64,000 nt of DNA. Source: Pseudoselenomonas ruminantium. GTDB lineage: Bacteria > Bacillota > Negativicutes > Selenomonadales > Selenomonadaceae. How positions within the stretch are numbered: the first letter of the stretch is position 1; every line of letters starts with the position of its first letter. The position numbers were made by a program, and so were the translations under genes. Location of the stretch: assembly GCF_900104055.1 (NCBI RefSeq), contig NZ_FNJQ01000004.1:62001-126000 (forward strand), in the 5' to 3' direction. This document shows, piece after piece, positions 34,603 to 41,850 of this stretch. The notes under the pieces are model-generated. The model had not been told where the DNA came from, made no database searches, and saw only the letters and a program-made list of their open reading frames with translations.

Positions 34603-35577
34603 ATGTGGAATTTTAAATGGTGCAAACGTGTGGGCCTGGTGCTGGCAATCGGCGGTGCGTTCTTCTTCGGTGGCAGTCGGGCGGGGGCTGAGCCGTCCAT
34701 GGACGGCATGACGGCTTTCCGGGAAGCTTATATGGCCGTGTCGGCCAAGGAAGATAACCGGATATTTCTCGAAAATATCAACTTCCTTGGACCGACTTTT
34801 CATGCCGATATGGATTTCCAGGGACAAGTATTAGATAACGGATTTCTGCGCATGGCAGGGAAAATCAATTGGGGCTTTACCGCTAAAGACATGAATAAGG
34901 ATAATACGGTACAGATGGAGATTCCCTTTTATGTTGAGCACGAGAAAGACAGTCTGGTTCTCTATGGACAGTATGAGCAGAAATGGTACAGGCTGGCAGT
35001 ACCGGGGATTCCTGCAGAACTGACGAAATCTTTGAAGTCCACCAATGTGCAGGATTTGACGGAAGCCATGACGGTGGTGAAAGCGGTGACCATCCTCAAA
35101 GAAGATGAGAAACAACGGAGTATGAACATCCTGCTGGATGGAGCGAAAGTCGCAGATTTGCTGGTGAAATACAGCAAAGATGACAGGCTCAAGACCACCC
35201 CACAGGAAGAGAAAGAGCAGCAGGAAATCATGCAGCGTCTGTCTGCGGTATTGAAGCAGAAAGATGTGCCGATAAGCTGGACCGTAGACAAGGAAAACTG
35301 GCGTACGGTGACCGTCGGGATGGATTTCACCGATATCATGCGGAGCTATGCCCAGAGCATGCTGAAGGATGCGGCGGAAGGCAGGACTTCGGTGAAGGAC
35401 GATGACCGGGAATTCCTGGAGGCGTTAGGCTATTACAGCGAATTGCATGCTTATACGACCTATATGGGCGTAGAGAAAAAGAGCCTGACCGTTCCGGAGG
35501 AAGTGCGCAAAACTGCCACGGATGTGAATTTCTTTGCCGGTCTGCAACCGGAAGTAGCTTCGTCTGTAACGAAATAA
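34603..35577 (+). CDS. Secreted protein of unknown function
   Basis: Protein of 324 residues with a signal peptide (WCKRVGLVLAIGGAFFFGGS, cut near RAGAEP). The mature part alternates beta-strand-like segments with charged helices (for example MAGKINWGFTAKD and EMPFYVEHEKDSLVLYGQYE-like stretches), as in lipoprotein-carrier-like folds, but I cannot assign a family. ATG 34603 follows GGGAGGTGG. It is the last host gene before the prophage. Confidence 0.75.
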   Translation: MWNFKWCKRVGLVLAIGGAFFFGGSRAGAEPSMDGMTAFREAYMAVSAKEDNRIFLENINFLGPTFHADMDFQGQVLDNGFLRMAGKINWGFTAKDMNKDNTVQMEIPFYVEHEKDSLVLYGQYEQKWYRLAVPGIPAELTKSLKSTNVQDLTEAMTVVKAVTILKEDEKQRSMNILLDGAKVADLLVKYSKDDRLKTTPQEEKEQQEIMQRLSAVLKQKDVPISWTVDKENWRTVTVGMDFTDIMRSYAQSMLKDAAEGRTSVKDDDREFLEALGYYSELHAYTTYMGVEKKSLTVPEEVRKTATDVNFFAGLQPEVASSVTK

Positions 35578-35584
35578 AGAATTC

Positions 35585-35618
35585 AGGGCTTGCGAAAAAA
35601 TTAGCGCAAGCCCTTTTA
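35585..35618 (+). terminator. Terminator after the last host gene
   Basis: AGGGCTTGCG/CGCAAGCCCT with a 10-base loop and TTTTAATTA. Confidence 0.9.
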
Positions 35619-35619
35619 A

Positions 35620-35746
35620 TTATGGGCGGTTTTGTGCTAAAATAGGAACCCATTGCCGCAAGCCTTGAAAATAAAGGGCTGACGGGAATGGTGGACACGT
35701 TTTGACAACGCTTTGACAACATAGCCCAAATGCCCGCTGTTTTTGT
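35620..35746. other. Probable left attachment region
   Basis: Non-coding stretch between the host terminator and the integrase stop. It contains a tandem TTTGACAAC repeat at 35701 and 35712 (11-bp spacing), the kind of site bound by an integrase. No tRNA gene is present and the core att sequence cannot be defined without the right end. Confidence 0.5.
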
Positions 35747-36952
35747 CTATTGGTAGCGAACTATACTTTTCTCGATGATGTTCACGGTAGCCTGTTTCAT
35801 GGCTTCGGTATCGTGGGCGTAAAGCTTATTGACCATCGTTGCATCGTGATGACCAAGGCGGGCGGCTATATCGGTCGGCAGTGCTCCATAGGCTGCCAAT
35901 TCCGTGGTGTGGGTATGACGGAAACTGTGAGCATTCAGGCCGTATCTCCGCAGCACCCGTGATAAAGCCGGATACTTGATGAAAAGCCCTGTCTGGTCGG
36001 TGCATACCAGGTCTTTATATACGGCACCTGCAGGGCAATCCTCGGAAACAGGCAAGGAGAATGCCTGCCGATCCTTATCTTCATAGATGAGCTGATAGGC
36101 TTCACCACGTTTCATGCGGGCGGCTCCTTGTGCCATTTTCCACTTCTTCAATTCGCTGACCAGTTTACTGTCGATGTAAAAATCGCGATAGCTGGATTCA
36201 GTCTTTGGTGATTCAAAGAAGTATACTTGTACCTCACGACAGTTTTGGAGTTGCTGGCGGATGCGGATGGATTTTTTATCCAGGTCAATATCCTGCCATT
36301 CAAGACCGAGTATTTCGCCGATCCTCGCGCCGGTATGGTAAGCCAGTAGCACCGGTATGCGGTATTTGTGCCCTACAGGAAAATCATTCAGTAGAGATGC
36401 AAGCTGATCCGGCGTGATAATGGTGCGCTTGGTTACTCTGCGCGGGGCTGTTCGTGGCAGTTTGATAGCCAGGGAAGGATTAGAACTGATAAGCTCTGCA
36501 GGATAGATAGCGTAGTTCAGTGCTGCAGACAGTATCCCTTTTGTGATGGAAAGCGTTCCTCTGGAAAGCCCTCTTTTGGCCAGCTTGGTAATCCATTGGT
36601 CAATGTACAAGGGACGCAGCTCCTGAATAGCTATACTGCCAATATGGGGAATGATGCGAGCGTCGATAGCAATCTTGTAATTGATGTAGGTGTTGCGTTT
36701 GACGTTTGGCCGGATGGCGTTTTCCAGCCAGCTATGAAGGAAGTCGGCAAGTGTAATCTTTTCGGACACAATGCCGATATTGCCATGCTTCCATGCGACA
36801 TATGCTTCCATGCCTGCTTCCTCGGCATCGGCTTCGGTAAGGAAACCGCCCTTGGATACCTGCTTGCGCTTGCCATCAACGATACCAGCTTCAAAAGAGT
36901 AGTACCATTTTTCTCCGCGTTTGCGGGTTCGGATTGTTGGTGATTTTTTCAT
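35747..36952 (-). CDS. Phage tyrosine integrase
   Basis: Site-specific recombinase of 401 residues that integrates and excises the prophage. The N-terminal AP2-like arm-binding domain contains RGEKWYYSFEAGI. A SAM-like core-binding domain follows (about 65-170), then the catalytic domain with Arg in YHTGARIGEILGLEW (about 208), HSFRHTHTTEL (His-x-x-Arg, about 337), LGHH, and the nucleophile in NKLYAHDTEAM (about 376). ATG 36952 follows GAGGAGG; an upstream in-frame extension to 37069 has no ribosome site. Confidence 0.95.
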   Translation of the reverse strand: MKKSPTIRTRKRGEKWYYSFEAGIVDGKRKQVSKGGFLTEADAEEAGMEAYVAWKHGNIGIVSEKITLADFLHSWLENAIRPNVKRNTYINYKIAIDARIIPHIGSIAIQELRPLYIDQWITKLAKRGLSRGTLSITKGILSAALNYAIYPAELISSNPSLAIKLPRTAPRRVTKRTIITPDQLASLLNDFPVGHKYRIPVLLAYHTGARIGEILGLEWQDIDLDKKSIRIRQQLQNCREVQVYFFESPKTESSYRDFYIDSKLVSELKKWKMAQGAARMKRGEAYQLIYEDKDRQAFSLPVSEDCPAGAVYKDLVCTDQTGLFIKYPALSRVLRRYGLNAHSFRHTHTTELAAYGALPTDIAARLGHHDATMVNKLYAHDTEAMKQATVNIIEKSIVRYQ

Positions 36953-37013
36953 GATGTGCCTCCTCGTTTTCAGAAGGCAAAACCGTGTTGTTGACAAGTG
37001 GATATATGATGAA

Positions 37014-37037
37014 CGTCTGAGGGTGCAGCCCCAGACG
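37014..37037. other. Hairpin in the integrase/antirepressor gap (36953-37142)
   Basis: CGTCTGAGGG/CCCCAGACG forms a strong stem (one bulge) in the divergent gap. It has no adjacent T run on either strand. An AT-rich TATATT/TATAGG area at about 37085-37098 may hold the antirepressor promoter, without a clear -35. Confidence 0.4.
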
Positions 37038-37136
37038 GAACATCCAAAAATTTTTTGATTGTGGGACAAGGCTCGCGGAAAGCTATATTATGATTATAGG
37101 CTGTTCTCCACAAGCCGTCCGGTTTGTTGGTGTTAC

Positions 37137-37214
37137 ATGAGGAAGTCACTCGCTCTGGTGGGCGGGTGGCTTTTGCTATACGGAGAAAGTGAGGTTAACC
37201 ATGAACGAGATTAA
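37137..37214 (+). CDS. Possible leader peptide overlapping the antirepressor start
   Basis: A 25-codon frame, MRKSLALVGGWLLLY..., covers the leader hairpin at 37143-37172 and ends 14 bases inside the antirepressor gene. Its ribosome site is weak. If translated, ribosomes would melt the hairpin and couple the two genes. Confidence 0.3.
   Translation: MRKSLALVGGWLLLYGESEVNHERD
37143..37174 (+). terminator. Terminator-like hairpin in the antirepressor leader
   Basis: AAGTCACTCGC/GCGGGTGGCTT with an 8-base loop and TTTT lies 27 bases before the start codon. It is nearly the same as the hairpin behind the gene at 38014. Confidence 0.6.
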
Positions 37215-37983
37215 AATCTGGAATTTTGAAGACAGTGCTGTGCGCACATTGACCATCGGCAAAGAGGTATTCTTTGTGGGCAAGGATGTGGCTGAAATTC
37301 TCGGCTACACCAATCCGCGCAAAGCTATTGCTGACCATGTGGATGTTGAAGATAAGGGGGTAACGAAATGTGACACCCTTGGAGGTATGCAGGATTTGAC
37401 CGTAATCAATGAAAGCGGTCTGTACAGTCTTATCCTTGGCAGTAAACTTCCTGCCGCCAAGCGTTTCAAACGCTGGGTGACTTCGGATGTATTGCCGTCC
37501 ATCCACAAGCACGGCTTATATGCCATGGACGAAATACTGGAAAATCCCGATATTGCCATCAATGCCCTCATGGCACTTAAAGCCGAGAGGGAGAAGGCGA
37601 AAGCGCTGGAAAACACGGTGGCCGTTCAGAACCAGCAGATTGCGGAGCTTCGCCCCAAGGCAAGCTATTATGATGTTGTCTTGAACTGCAAAGACCTCGT
37701 TCCCATCAGCACCATTGCCAAGGATTATGGATGGAGCGCCAAGCATATGAACGCATATCTCCATGATCGTGGCATCCAGTACCGGCAGGGAGATATTTGG
37801 CTGCTGTATCAGAAATATGCCGAGCGTGGCTACACCAGCACCAAAACCCACACATATCCGGGCAACGATGGCGAAATCCATTCCAGGGTGCATACTTATT
37901 GGACACAACAAGGAAGACTATTTCTCTATGGCACATTGAAGGCAGATAATATCTTGCCAGTCATAGAGCGGGAAATCGCATGA
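37201..37983 (+). CDS. Phage antirepressor (BRO N-terminal and KilAC C-terminal domains)
   Basis: Protein of 260 residues that in related phages inactivates the CI repressor to start induction. The BRO-N domain (about 1-105) has VFFVGKDVAEILGYTNPRKA, followed by DVLPSIHKHGLYAMDEIL. A coiled linker (about 125-155) leads to the KilAC/ANT domain with VPISTIAKDYGWSAKHMNAY and GRLFLYGTLK. ATG 37201 follows GTGAGGTTAA. The gene runs opposite to both neighbours and has terminator hairpins on both sides. Confidence 0.92.
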   Translation: MNEIKIWNFEDSAVRTLTIGKEVFFVGKDVAEILGYTNPRKAIADHVDVEDKGVTKCDTLGGMQDLTVINESGLYSLILGSKLPAAKRFKRWVTSDVLPSIHKHGLYAMDEILENPDIAINALMALKAEREKAKALENTVAVQNQQIAELRPKASYYDVVLNCKDLVPISTIAKDYGWSAKHMNAYLHDRGIQYRQGDIWLLYQKYAERGYTSTKTHTYPGNDGEIHSRVHTYWTQQGRLFLYGTLKADNILPVIEREIA

Positions 37984-38013
37984 TACTAATCTCATTCAGA
38001 TATTTTTGGTTGG

Positions 38014-38167
38014 AGTCACTCGCTGGCGGGCGGGTGACTTTTTTCGTTTACATAAGGTAATACCGCTCTCCACGATGTGAGGGCGGTATTTTTGGCGAAG
38101 CTATTTCAGATGATGAAAAGGCAATATAGTGGCTGGGCCGTTTGCGACTGCAGACGGCTCTTTTTTT
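38014..38167 (+). terminator. Three stacked plus-strand terminators
   Basis: (1) AGTCACTCGC/GCGGGTGACT at 38014-38039 then TTTTT. (2) AATACCGCTCTC/GAGGGCGGTATT at 38059-38090 then TTT. (3) GCCGTTTGC/GCAGACGGC at 38137-38158 then a 7-base T run, overlapping the repressor stop. Together they isolate the repressor gene from antirepressor transcription. Confidence 0.8.
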
Positions 38168-38654
38168 ATGCCTCGTTTTCGGAGTCGGAAAAGGAAGAGG
38201 CTTCGGCATCCTCCTCTTCGGCTGCCAGTCCTTCATCCACGAGATGATGATACTTGGCGGCTTTGGCTTCGGCCTGCCTGCCACGTTCCATGGCAGCGGC
38301 GATGTTTCGCAGGTAGCCCATGATATTGCCTCGTTCTGCTTCGGACAGGCTCAGCAGGTATTTTGCTACTTCCTGTTCCTGGGCAGTCAACTTGTATTCA
38401 CGGGCGAACTCTGCAAATATGCCCGGCTCGCCAGATATAAACATTTCGCCTTCGCCATCCACCAGCCATTCACGCCGAACACGAAATTTTTGGCAGATAA
38501 GAGAGACGTTTTGTTCGGTGACTGTATTGCCTTCCTGCTCGATGTAACTAACACCACCTTGCTTTAGGCTGATGGCCTTTCCAAATTCGGCCTGGCTCAA
38601 ACCTTTGGCTTTGCGAATAGCCTTGACTCTGGCGTTAATTGAAATTTTTTCCAT
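38166..38654 (-). CDS. CI-like phage repressor
   Basis: Helix-turn-helix repressor of 162 residues. The HTH_XRE domain is in residues about 5-62 (ARVKAIRKAKGLSQAEFGKA and SYIEQEGNTVT). The C-terminal part is helical and acidic, with no LexA/CI-type Ser-Lys protease signature, so it is not likely to self-cleave. Control by the KilAC antirepressor next door fits this. ATG 38654 follows AAGGAGG; a GTG inside that site is ignored. It is transcribed leftward from a promoter that contains operator O1. Confidence 0.88.
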   Translation of the reverse strand: MEKISINARVKAIRKAKGLSQAEFGKAISLKQGGVSYIEQEGNTVTEQNVSLICQKFRVRREWLVDGEGEMFISGEPGIFAEFAREYKLTAQEQEVAKYLLSLSEAERGNIMGYLRNIAAAMERGRQAEAKAAKYHHLVDEGLAAEEEDAEASSFSDSENEA

Positions 38655-38678
38655 AAAATTTTTCACCTCCTTATGGCT

Positions 38679-38707
38679 ATTATATACTAGCGACTTGTAA
38701 AAAACAA
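38679..38707 (-). promoter_or_regulatory. Repressor promoter (leftward)
   Basis: On the minus strand TTGTTT, 17-bp spacer, TATAAT. Operator O1 (38686-38698) fills the spacer, implying autoregulation. Confidence 0.8.
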
Positions 38708-38790
38708 GCAGAAAAGTATTGACATATACAAGTGACTAGTATAGAATAAAGAAAAATAACAAGTGACTTGTAAAAATACTAGTCACTTTT
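38686..38790. promoter_or_regulatory. Four repressor operators, consensus ACWAGYSACTWGT
   Basis: O1 ACTAGCGACTTGT (38686), O2 ACAAGTGACTAGT (38728), O3 ACAAGTGACTTGT (38759, a perfect dyad around a central G), O4 ACTAGTCACTTTT (38778, one arm degenerate). All lie in the divergent gap beside the repressor gene, as in lambdoid switches. Confidence 0.88.
38719..38747 (+). promoter_or_regulatory. Early rightward promoter
   Basis: TTGACA, 17-bp spacer, TAGAAT. Operator O2 lies in the spacer and O3 just downstream. Confidence 0.85.
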
Positions 38791-38793
38791 GCG

Positions 38794-38837
38794 TACTTGC
38801 CTTAACAGGCAAGTATAGCACTATTCTTAGAATAGTG
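38794..38837 (+). promoter_or_regulatory. Two tandem hairpins in the early leader
   Basis: TACTTGCCT/AGGCAAGTA with a TAAC loop (38794-38815) is followed after 3 bases by the perfect dyad CACTATTCTTAGAATAGTG (38819-38837). There is no T run. In position and form they recall the paired stems of antiterminator put RNA of phage HK022; that role is inference. Confidence 0.55.
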
Positions 38838-38863
38838 GCGAAGCCGAGAGAGGGGGCGGGGGA

Positions 38864-39052
38864 GTGAAGCCGATTGAGGAACTGGATGAATACGAAGAAC
38901 AGGTCATTGCATTTTTAGAAGCACAGGCTTTGACTTTGGGCGAAGCCTTGACTGTGCTGGGGCGTGCCAGGGAACATCTGAAAAATAAAGGACTTAACGC
39001 AATGCAAGAATTAAAACTTGAAAGCGTTAAGCCCTACGGGAAACTTAGATGA
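38864..39052 (+). CDS. Small early phage protein
   Basis: 62 residues starting at GTG with GGGGGCGGGGGA upstream. Helical and acidic at the N terminus (MKPIEELDEYEEQVIAFLEA), with no recognised family. It is the first gene after the early promoter. Confidence 0.6.
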   Translation: MKPIEELDEYEEQVIAFLEAQALTLGEALTVLGRAREHLKNKGLNAMQELKLESVKPYGKLR

Positions 39053-39053
39053 A

Positions 39054-39254
39054 TCAGGGAGCGCCGTGACTGCTGTCGTAAATCTCATGAAGCTCTCCAA
39101 TAATTAGATAGAGCTCATGCATTCGTTGCTTGTTGGATAAGGTCTTAAAGTCATCACGAGCAACAAGAATCTGCAAAGCCAAAGCACTTAAACTGTCACG
39201 CAAGGCAAGGCTTACAGATGGCAAAGAATGAGATTCGTCATCGTAGTCAATCAT
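39054..39254 (-). CDS. Small phage protein on the minus strand
   Basis: 66 residues, starting MIDYDDESHSLPSV with a perfect AAGGAGGTGATTACC ribosome site. Helical and without a recognised family. It runs against the early operon and ends 1 base after the stop of the gene at 38864. The frame stays open upstream to 39815 but no start there has a ribosome site. Confidence 0.6.
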   Translation of the reverse strand: MIDYDDESHSLPSVSLALRDSLSALALQILVARDDFKTLSNKQRMHELYLIIGELHEIYDSSHGAP

Positions 39255-39341
39255 GGTAATCACCTCCTTCCAGTAAGGAGGTTCGACGGCGGGCGAATGA
39301 ATCCTGCCGAATAGTGGCGATGCGGAAAGGAGGTGGCAAGT

Positions 39342-39512
39342 ATGTATAAGAGTACGGAAGATGCTTTGATGGAAGCTTTGAAAAATGAGCGGGCTCGCAA
39401 TCAGACGATGGAAATCATCAATCAGATCAGAGCGATGGGCGGAGTTCCTGTCATCCTGAGACTGGCAGGAGCAATCCTTTCCGTTCCACCGGCCAAGACG
39501 GAAACCGCATAA
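39342..39512 (+). CDS. Small phage protein
   Basis: 56 residues (MYKSTEDALMEALKNERARN...), helical, with a short hydrophobic stretch (VPVILRLAGAILSV). AAAGGAGGTGG precedes ATG 39342. No family recognised. Confidence 0.6.
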   Translation: MYKSTEDALMEALKNERARNQTMEIINQIRAMGGVPVILRLAGAILSVPPAKTETA

Positions 39513-39525
39513 GGAGGTGAATCGG

Positions 39526-39825
39526 ATGGATGAAGTTTTGCAAAAGCTCATTGCCGATGCCGTCAAGCAGGCCATCACGCCCCTCGTGCAGGAGGTGCAT
39601 GAATTAAAAGCCCAGCTGGCGGCGGCAGACAAAGAAGAGCAGGCAGTAGACGACAGCATCCTCACAGTAGGGGAAGCAGCAGAGATACTGAAGTGCTCTA
39701 AAGCATCGATTGGCAAGTGGATGAACGAAGGGGATTTGAAATTCTTCACTCCCCCAGGACAATCAAAGAGAAAAACCAGGCGCAACTGGGTGGAGGAATT
39801 CATCCAGAAGCGCATGGCAATCTAA
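39526..39825 (+). CDS. Helix-turn-helix, excisionase-like DNA-binding protein
   Basis: 99 residues. An N-terminal coiled segment (about 1-40) is followed by a MerR/Xis-type winged helix: LTVGEAAEILKCSKASIGKW, then FFTPPGQSKRKTRR (wing). It may be the excisionase or an early regulator. ATG 39526 follows AAGGAGGTGA. Confidence 0.75.
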   Translation: MDEVLQKLIADAVKQAITPLVQEVHELKAQLAAADKEEQAVDDSILTVGEAAEILKCSKASIGKWMNEGDLKFFTPPGQSKRKTRRNWVEEFIQKRMAI

Positions 39826-39891
39826 GCAAAAACAGGCAAAACCGTGGAAATATTCTGTTAATAGGTCGTGTGGCGACATGGAAAATGGCAA

Positions 39892-39964
39892 TAAAAAAGC
39901 GCCCGTGGGTGCGGGCGCTAGGCTTGGGGCTAACGGAGAATTAACCTTAGCTATATTATACCAC
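39892..39964 (-). ncRNA. Candidate small RNA on the minus strand of the prophage
   Basis: The 306-bp gap between 39,825 and 40,132 has no gene, but on the minus strand it has an extended -10 box TGGTATAAT (39955-39963). A predicted start near 39948 is followed by a terminator AGCGCCCG/CGGGCGCT (39898-39919) with a 6-base U run. The transcript would be about 57 bases. A second hairpin can form from GCTAA/TTAGC near its 5' end. No minus-strand gene lies to the right that would need this terminator. The rest of the gap shows nothing else. Confidence 0.55.
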
Positions 39965-40131
39965 AGGCCATGCTGATAATCCATCAAGCAAATAAATATT
40001 GCCCAAAAAATGTGAAGCGGTGAAACACCGTTTGACACACTTGATTAAGGAATTAATAAACCGACAAAAAGAGTGCATGGATATGCATAAAATAAGGATT
40101 TCAAGGATAAGCAAGAGACGGAGAATTAGCT

Positions 40132-40944
40132 ATGGCTTACATGGAGAAAAAGTGGGTATCTCACGACAAAAGATTCATCATAGTGGACAAGTACCACTCG
40201 CTGAGAGCTATGCCTAAGAAAGGAAAGCTGGTAAGAGAGAGAAGAAGCCCCAGAGTGGGACATACCACAGAGCAGCAGGAGAAGATAAACCTGAGACATA
40301 GGACAGATAAGCTGTGTAGGTTAATCATGGATAACTTCCAAGCTGGAGATTGGTGGGTGTCCTTCACACTGGCAGAGAAGGTGGAGCTGAAGAAGTTCAA
40401 GGCGGAATATGAGAAGATGATCCGCAGCCTGAGAACGTTCTACCAAAAACATGGGATGGATTTGAAGTATATAGCCGTCCATGAGAATTTGGCCGGGAGG
40501 GGGCGACTGCATGGACACATTCTTCTGCCGGCACTTCCAGGCGTACAGTTTGCGAAAATGAAGCAGGCGATGAATGCGGCATGGAAGTTAGGCAATACCT
40601 ACTTCAAGCCATACGAGGGAACCACAATGGATGCTAGGCGTGTGGCGGCGTATATGACCAAGGAAGACGTCATAACCACCACGCTCAATGAGAAAATGCG
40701 CATCAAAAAAGAAGGTGGTGATGCCAAAGGGCTGGATGCAGATATCGAGGCTCAGCGTAGCCGCATCTGCACGAGCAAGAACCTCATCCGCACGAAACCG
40801 GAAAAGAAGCTGGTGCCCAGAGGAACGTTCCGAAAGGAAATCAAGGCACCCAAAGGCTACCATGTAGTGCTTCCATTGTCTTTCAAGGGAAAGACGGAAG
40901 ATGATTTTGACTACCAACACGCCGTTTTTGAGCGTGATGGATAG
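40132..40944 (+). CDS. HUH-type rolling-circle replication initiator (Rep)
   Basis: Predicted endonuclease of 270 residues that would nick one strand at an origin and join to it through tyrosine. Motif 2 is the His pair in GRLHGHILLP (about 122-131). Motif 3 is the tyrosine and lysine of VAAYMTKED (about 171-179), a one-tyrosine YxxK type. WKLGNTYFKPYEGTTMDARR between them matches the REP_ORF2-G2P layout. The basic N terminus and C terminus are phage-specific. Two DnaA boxes follow the stop directly. The family call is by motif reading. Confidence 0.78.
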   Translation: MAYMEKKWVSHDKRFIIVDKYHSLRAMPKKGKLVRERRSPRVGHTTEQQEKINLRHRTDKLCRLIMDNFQAGDWWVSFTLAEKVELKKFKAEYEKMIRSLRTFYQKHGMDLKYIAVHENLAGRGRLHGHILLPALPGVQFAKMKQAMNAAWKLGNTYFKPYEGTTMDARRVAAYMTKEDVITTTLNEKMRIKKEGGDAKGLDADIEAQRSRICTSKNLIRTKPEKKLVPRGTFRKEIKAPKGYHVVLPLSFKGKTEDDFDYQHAVFERDG

Positions 40945-40948
40945 AGAA

Positions 40949-40969
40949 TAATCCACAAGGTTATCCACA
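40949..40969 (+). promoter_or_regulatory. Two DnaA boxes, candidate replication origin
   Basis: TAATCCACA (40949-40957) and the consensus TTATCCACA (40961-40969) lie in the same orientation, 12 bp apart, just after the rep gene. Confidence 0.65.
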
Positions 40970-40986
40970 AAAAAGGGGGCTGAATT

Positions 40987-41238
40987 GTGACTAAGTATTA
41001 TTGCCGGGGAAACGTATGCAAGACTAAGAAAAATAAGCGGCAGATATGCTGCTATGACTGTCTCAATGCTTCATGGTGCAGTGATATGGGAGAATGGTCG
41101 CGGTGTATGCCGTGGACGTGTGGCAAGTCAGTCAAGGTAACAGATTATTATTTCCGGCGCTATGCAAAGTATGGAGCAGGAGAGCGGACTTTCCTCATCC
41201 GGAAATGCATCGGCAGAAAGCTGGAAGGAGAGAAGTGA
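40987..41238 (+). CDS. Cys-rich phage protein
   Basis: 83 residues with eight Cys, arranged YYCRGNVC...ICCYDC...WC...CMPWTC, likely binding zinc. GTG 40987 follows GGGGGC. No family recognised. Confidence 0.6.
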   Translation: MTKYYCRGNVCKTKKNKRQICCYDCLNASWCSDMGEWSRCMPWTCGKSVKVTDYYFRRYAKYGAGERTFLIRKCIGRKLEGEK

Positions 41239-41242
41239 TTAG

Positions 41243-41815
41243 ATGCAGTTCGGTATGAGCCGAAGCAATATAAGCAGGGTAAACAATAGCCAGGGGCGCA
41301 TCATGGAAGACATGATCATGGGCGCGGCAAGGATGTATGAGCGGGATGGCAGATTGGTGCTCCACAAGGAGAGCGAGCCGTTCCGTGTAGTGAAGAATAT
41401 CAACCGGGCAAGGGGAAGGGCAGAAGTCCAATTTACCGCCAAGGCACAGCCTGATTTCATTGGCTGCCTGAAAGGCGGGCGGATGATAGCCATTGAAGCC
41501 AAATACACCCAGAAAGAGCGAATCAAGCAGGATGCAGTGACCGAAACACAGGCCGCAATGCTCGAAAAATATCACAAGGCAGGGGCGGCATCATTCGTAT
41601 GCTGTGGAATAGGCACAGGCTTTGATTTGCGCTATTTCCTTGTGCCTTGGGCCGTGTGGCGGGGCATGAAGGAAGCCTATGGCCATAAATACGCCACGGC
41701 GGATGAACTGGCCAGCTATGAAGTGAAGGCTGACATGGTTATCCACTTCATGGATTACCTGAGTCCGGAGACCAGCAGGAAGGAAAACAGCCCATTTAAC
41801 CTGCTGACTATATAA
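41243..41815 (+). CDS. RecU-like Holliday-junction resolvase / PD-(D/E)XK nuclease
   Basis: 190 residues. The nuclease core is PDFIGCLKGGRMIAIEAKYT (about 74-93), with Asp, Glu and Lys in the PD...ExK spacing found in RecU. Phages use such resolvases to clear branches before packaging. AAGGAGAG precedes ATG 41243. It lies with the replication genes. Confidence 0.8.
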   Translation: MQFGMSRSNISRVNNSQGRIMEDMIMGAARMYERDGRLVLHKESEPFRVVKNINRARGRAEVQFTAKAQPDFIGCLKGGRMIAIEAKYTQKERIKQDAVTETQAAMLEKYHKAGAASFVCCGIGTGFDLRYFLVPWAVWRGMKEAYGHKYATADELASYEVKADMVIHFMDYLSPETSRKENSPFNLLTI

Positions 41816-41850
41816 ACATGAACACCAACAACCTAAGGAGGAATAAGACG

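Noticed and set aside
35577-35747. tRNA or tmRNA end as integration target
   Set aside because: No cloverleaf or CCA-type end could be drawn; the stretch is a host terminator plus short repeats.
38048-38284. 78-codon minus-strand frame at the end of the repressor gene
   Set aside because: It overlaps the repressor in another frame, is Pro/Lys-rich without a ribosome site, and runs through terminator hairpins.
39255-39815. Upstream extension of the minus-strand gene at 39054
   Set aside because: The frame stays open, but it crosses two plus-strand genes with good ribosome sites, and only ATG 39254 has its own.
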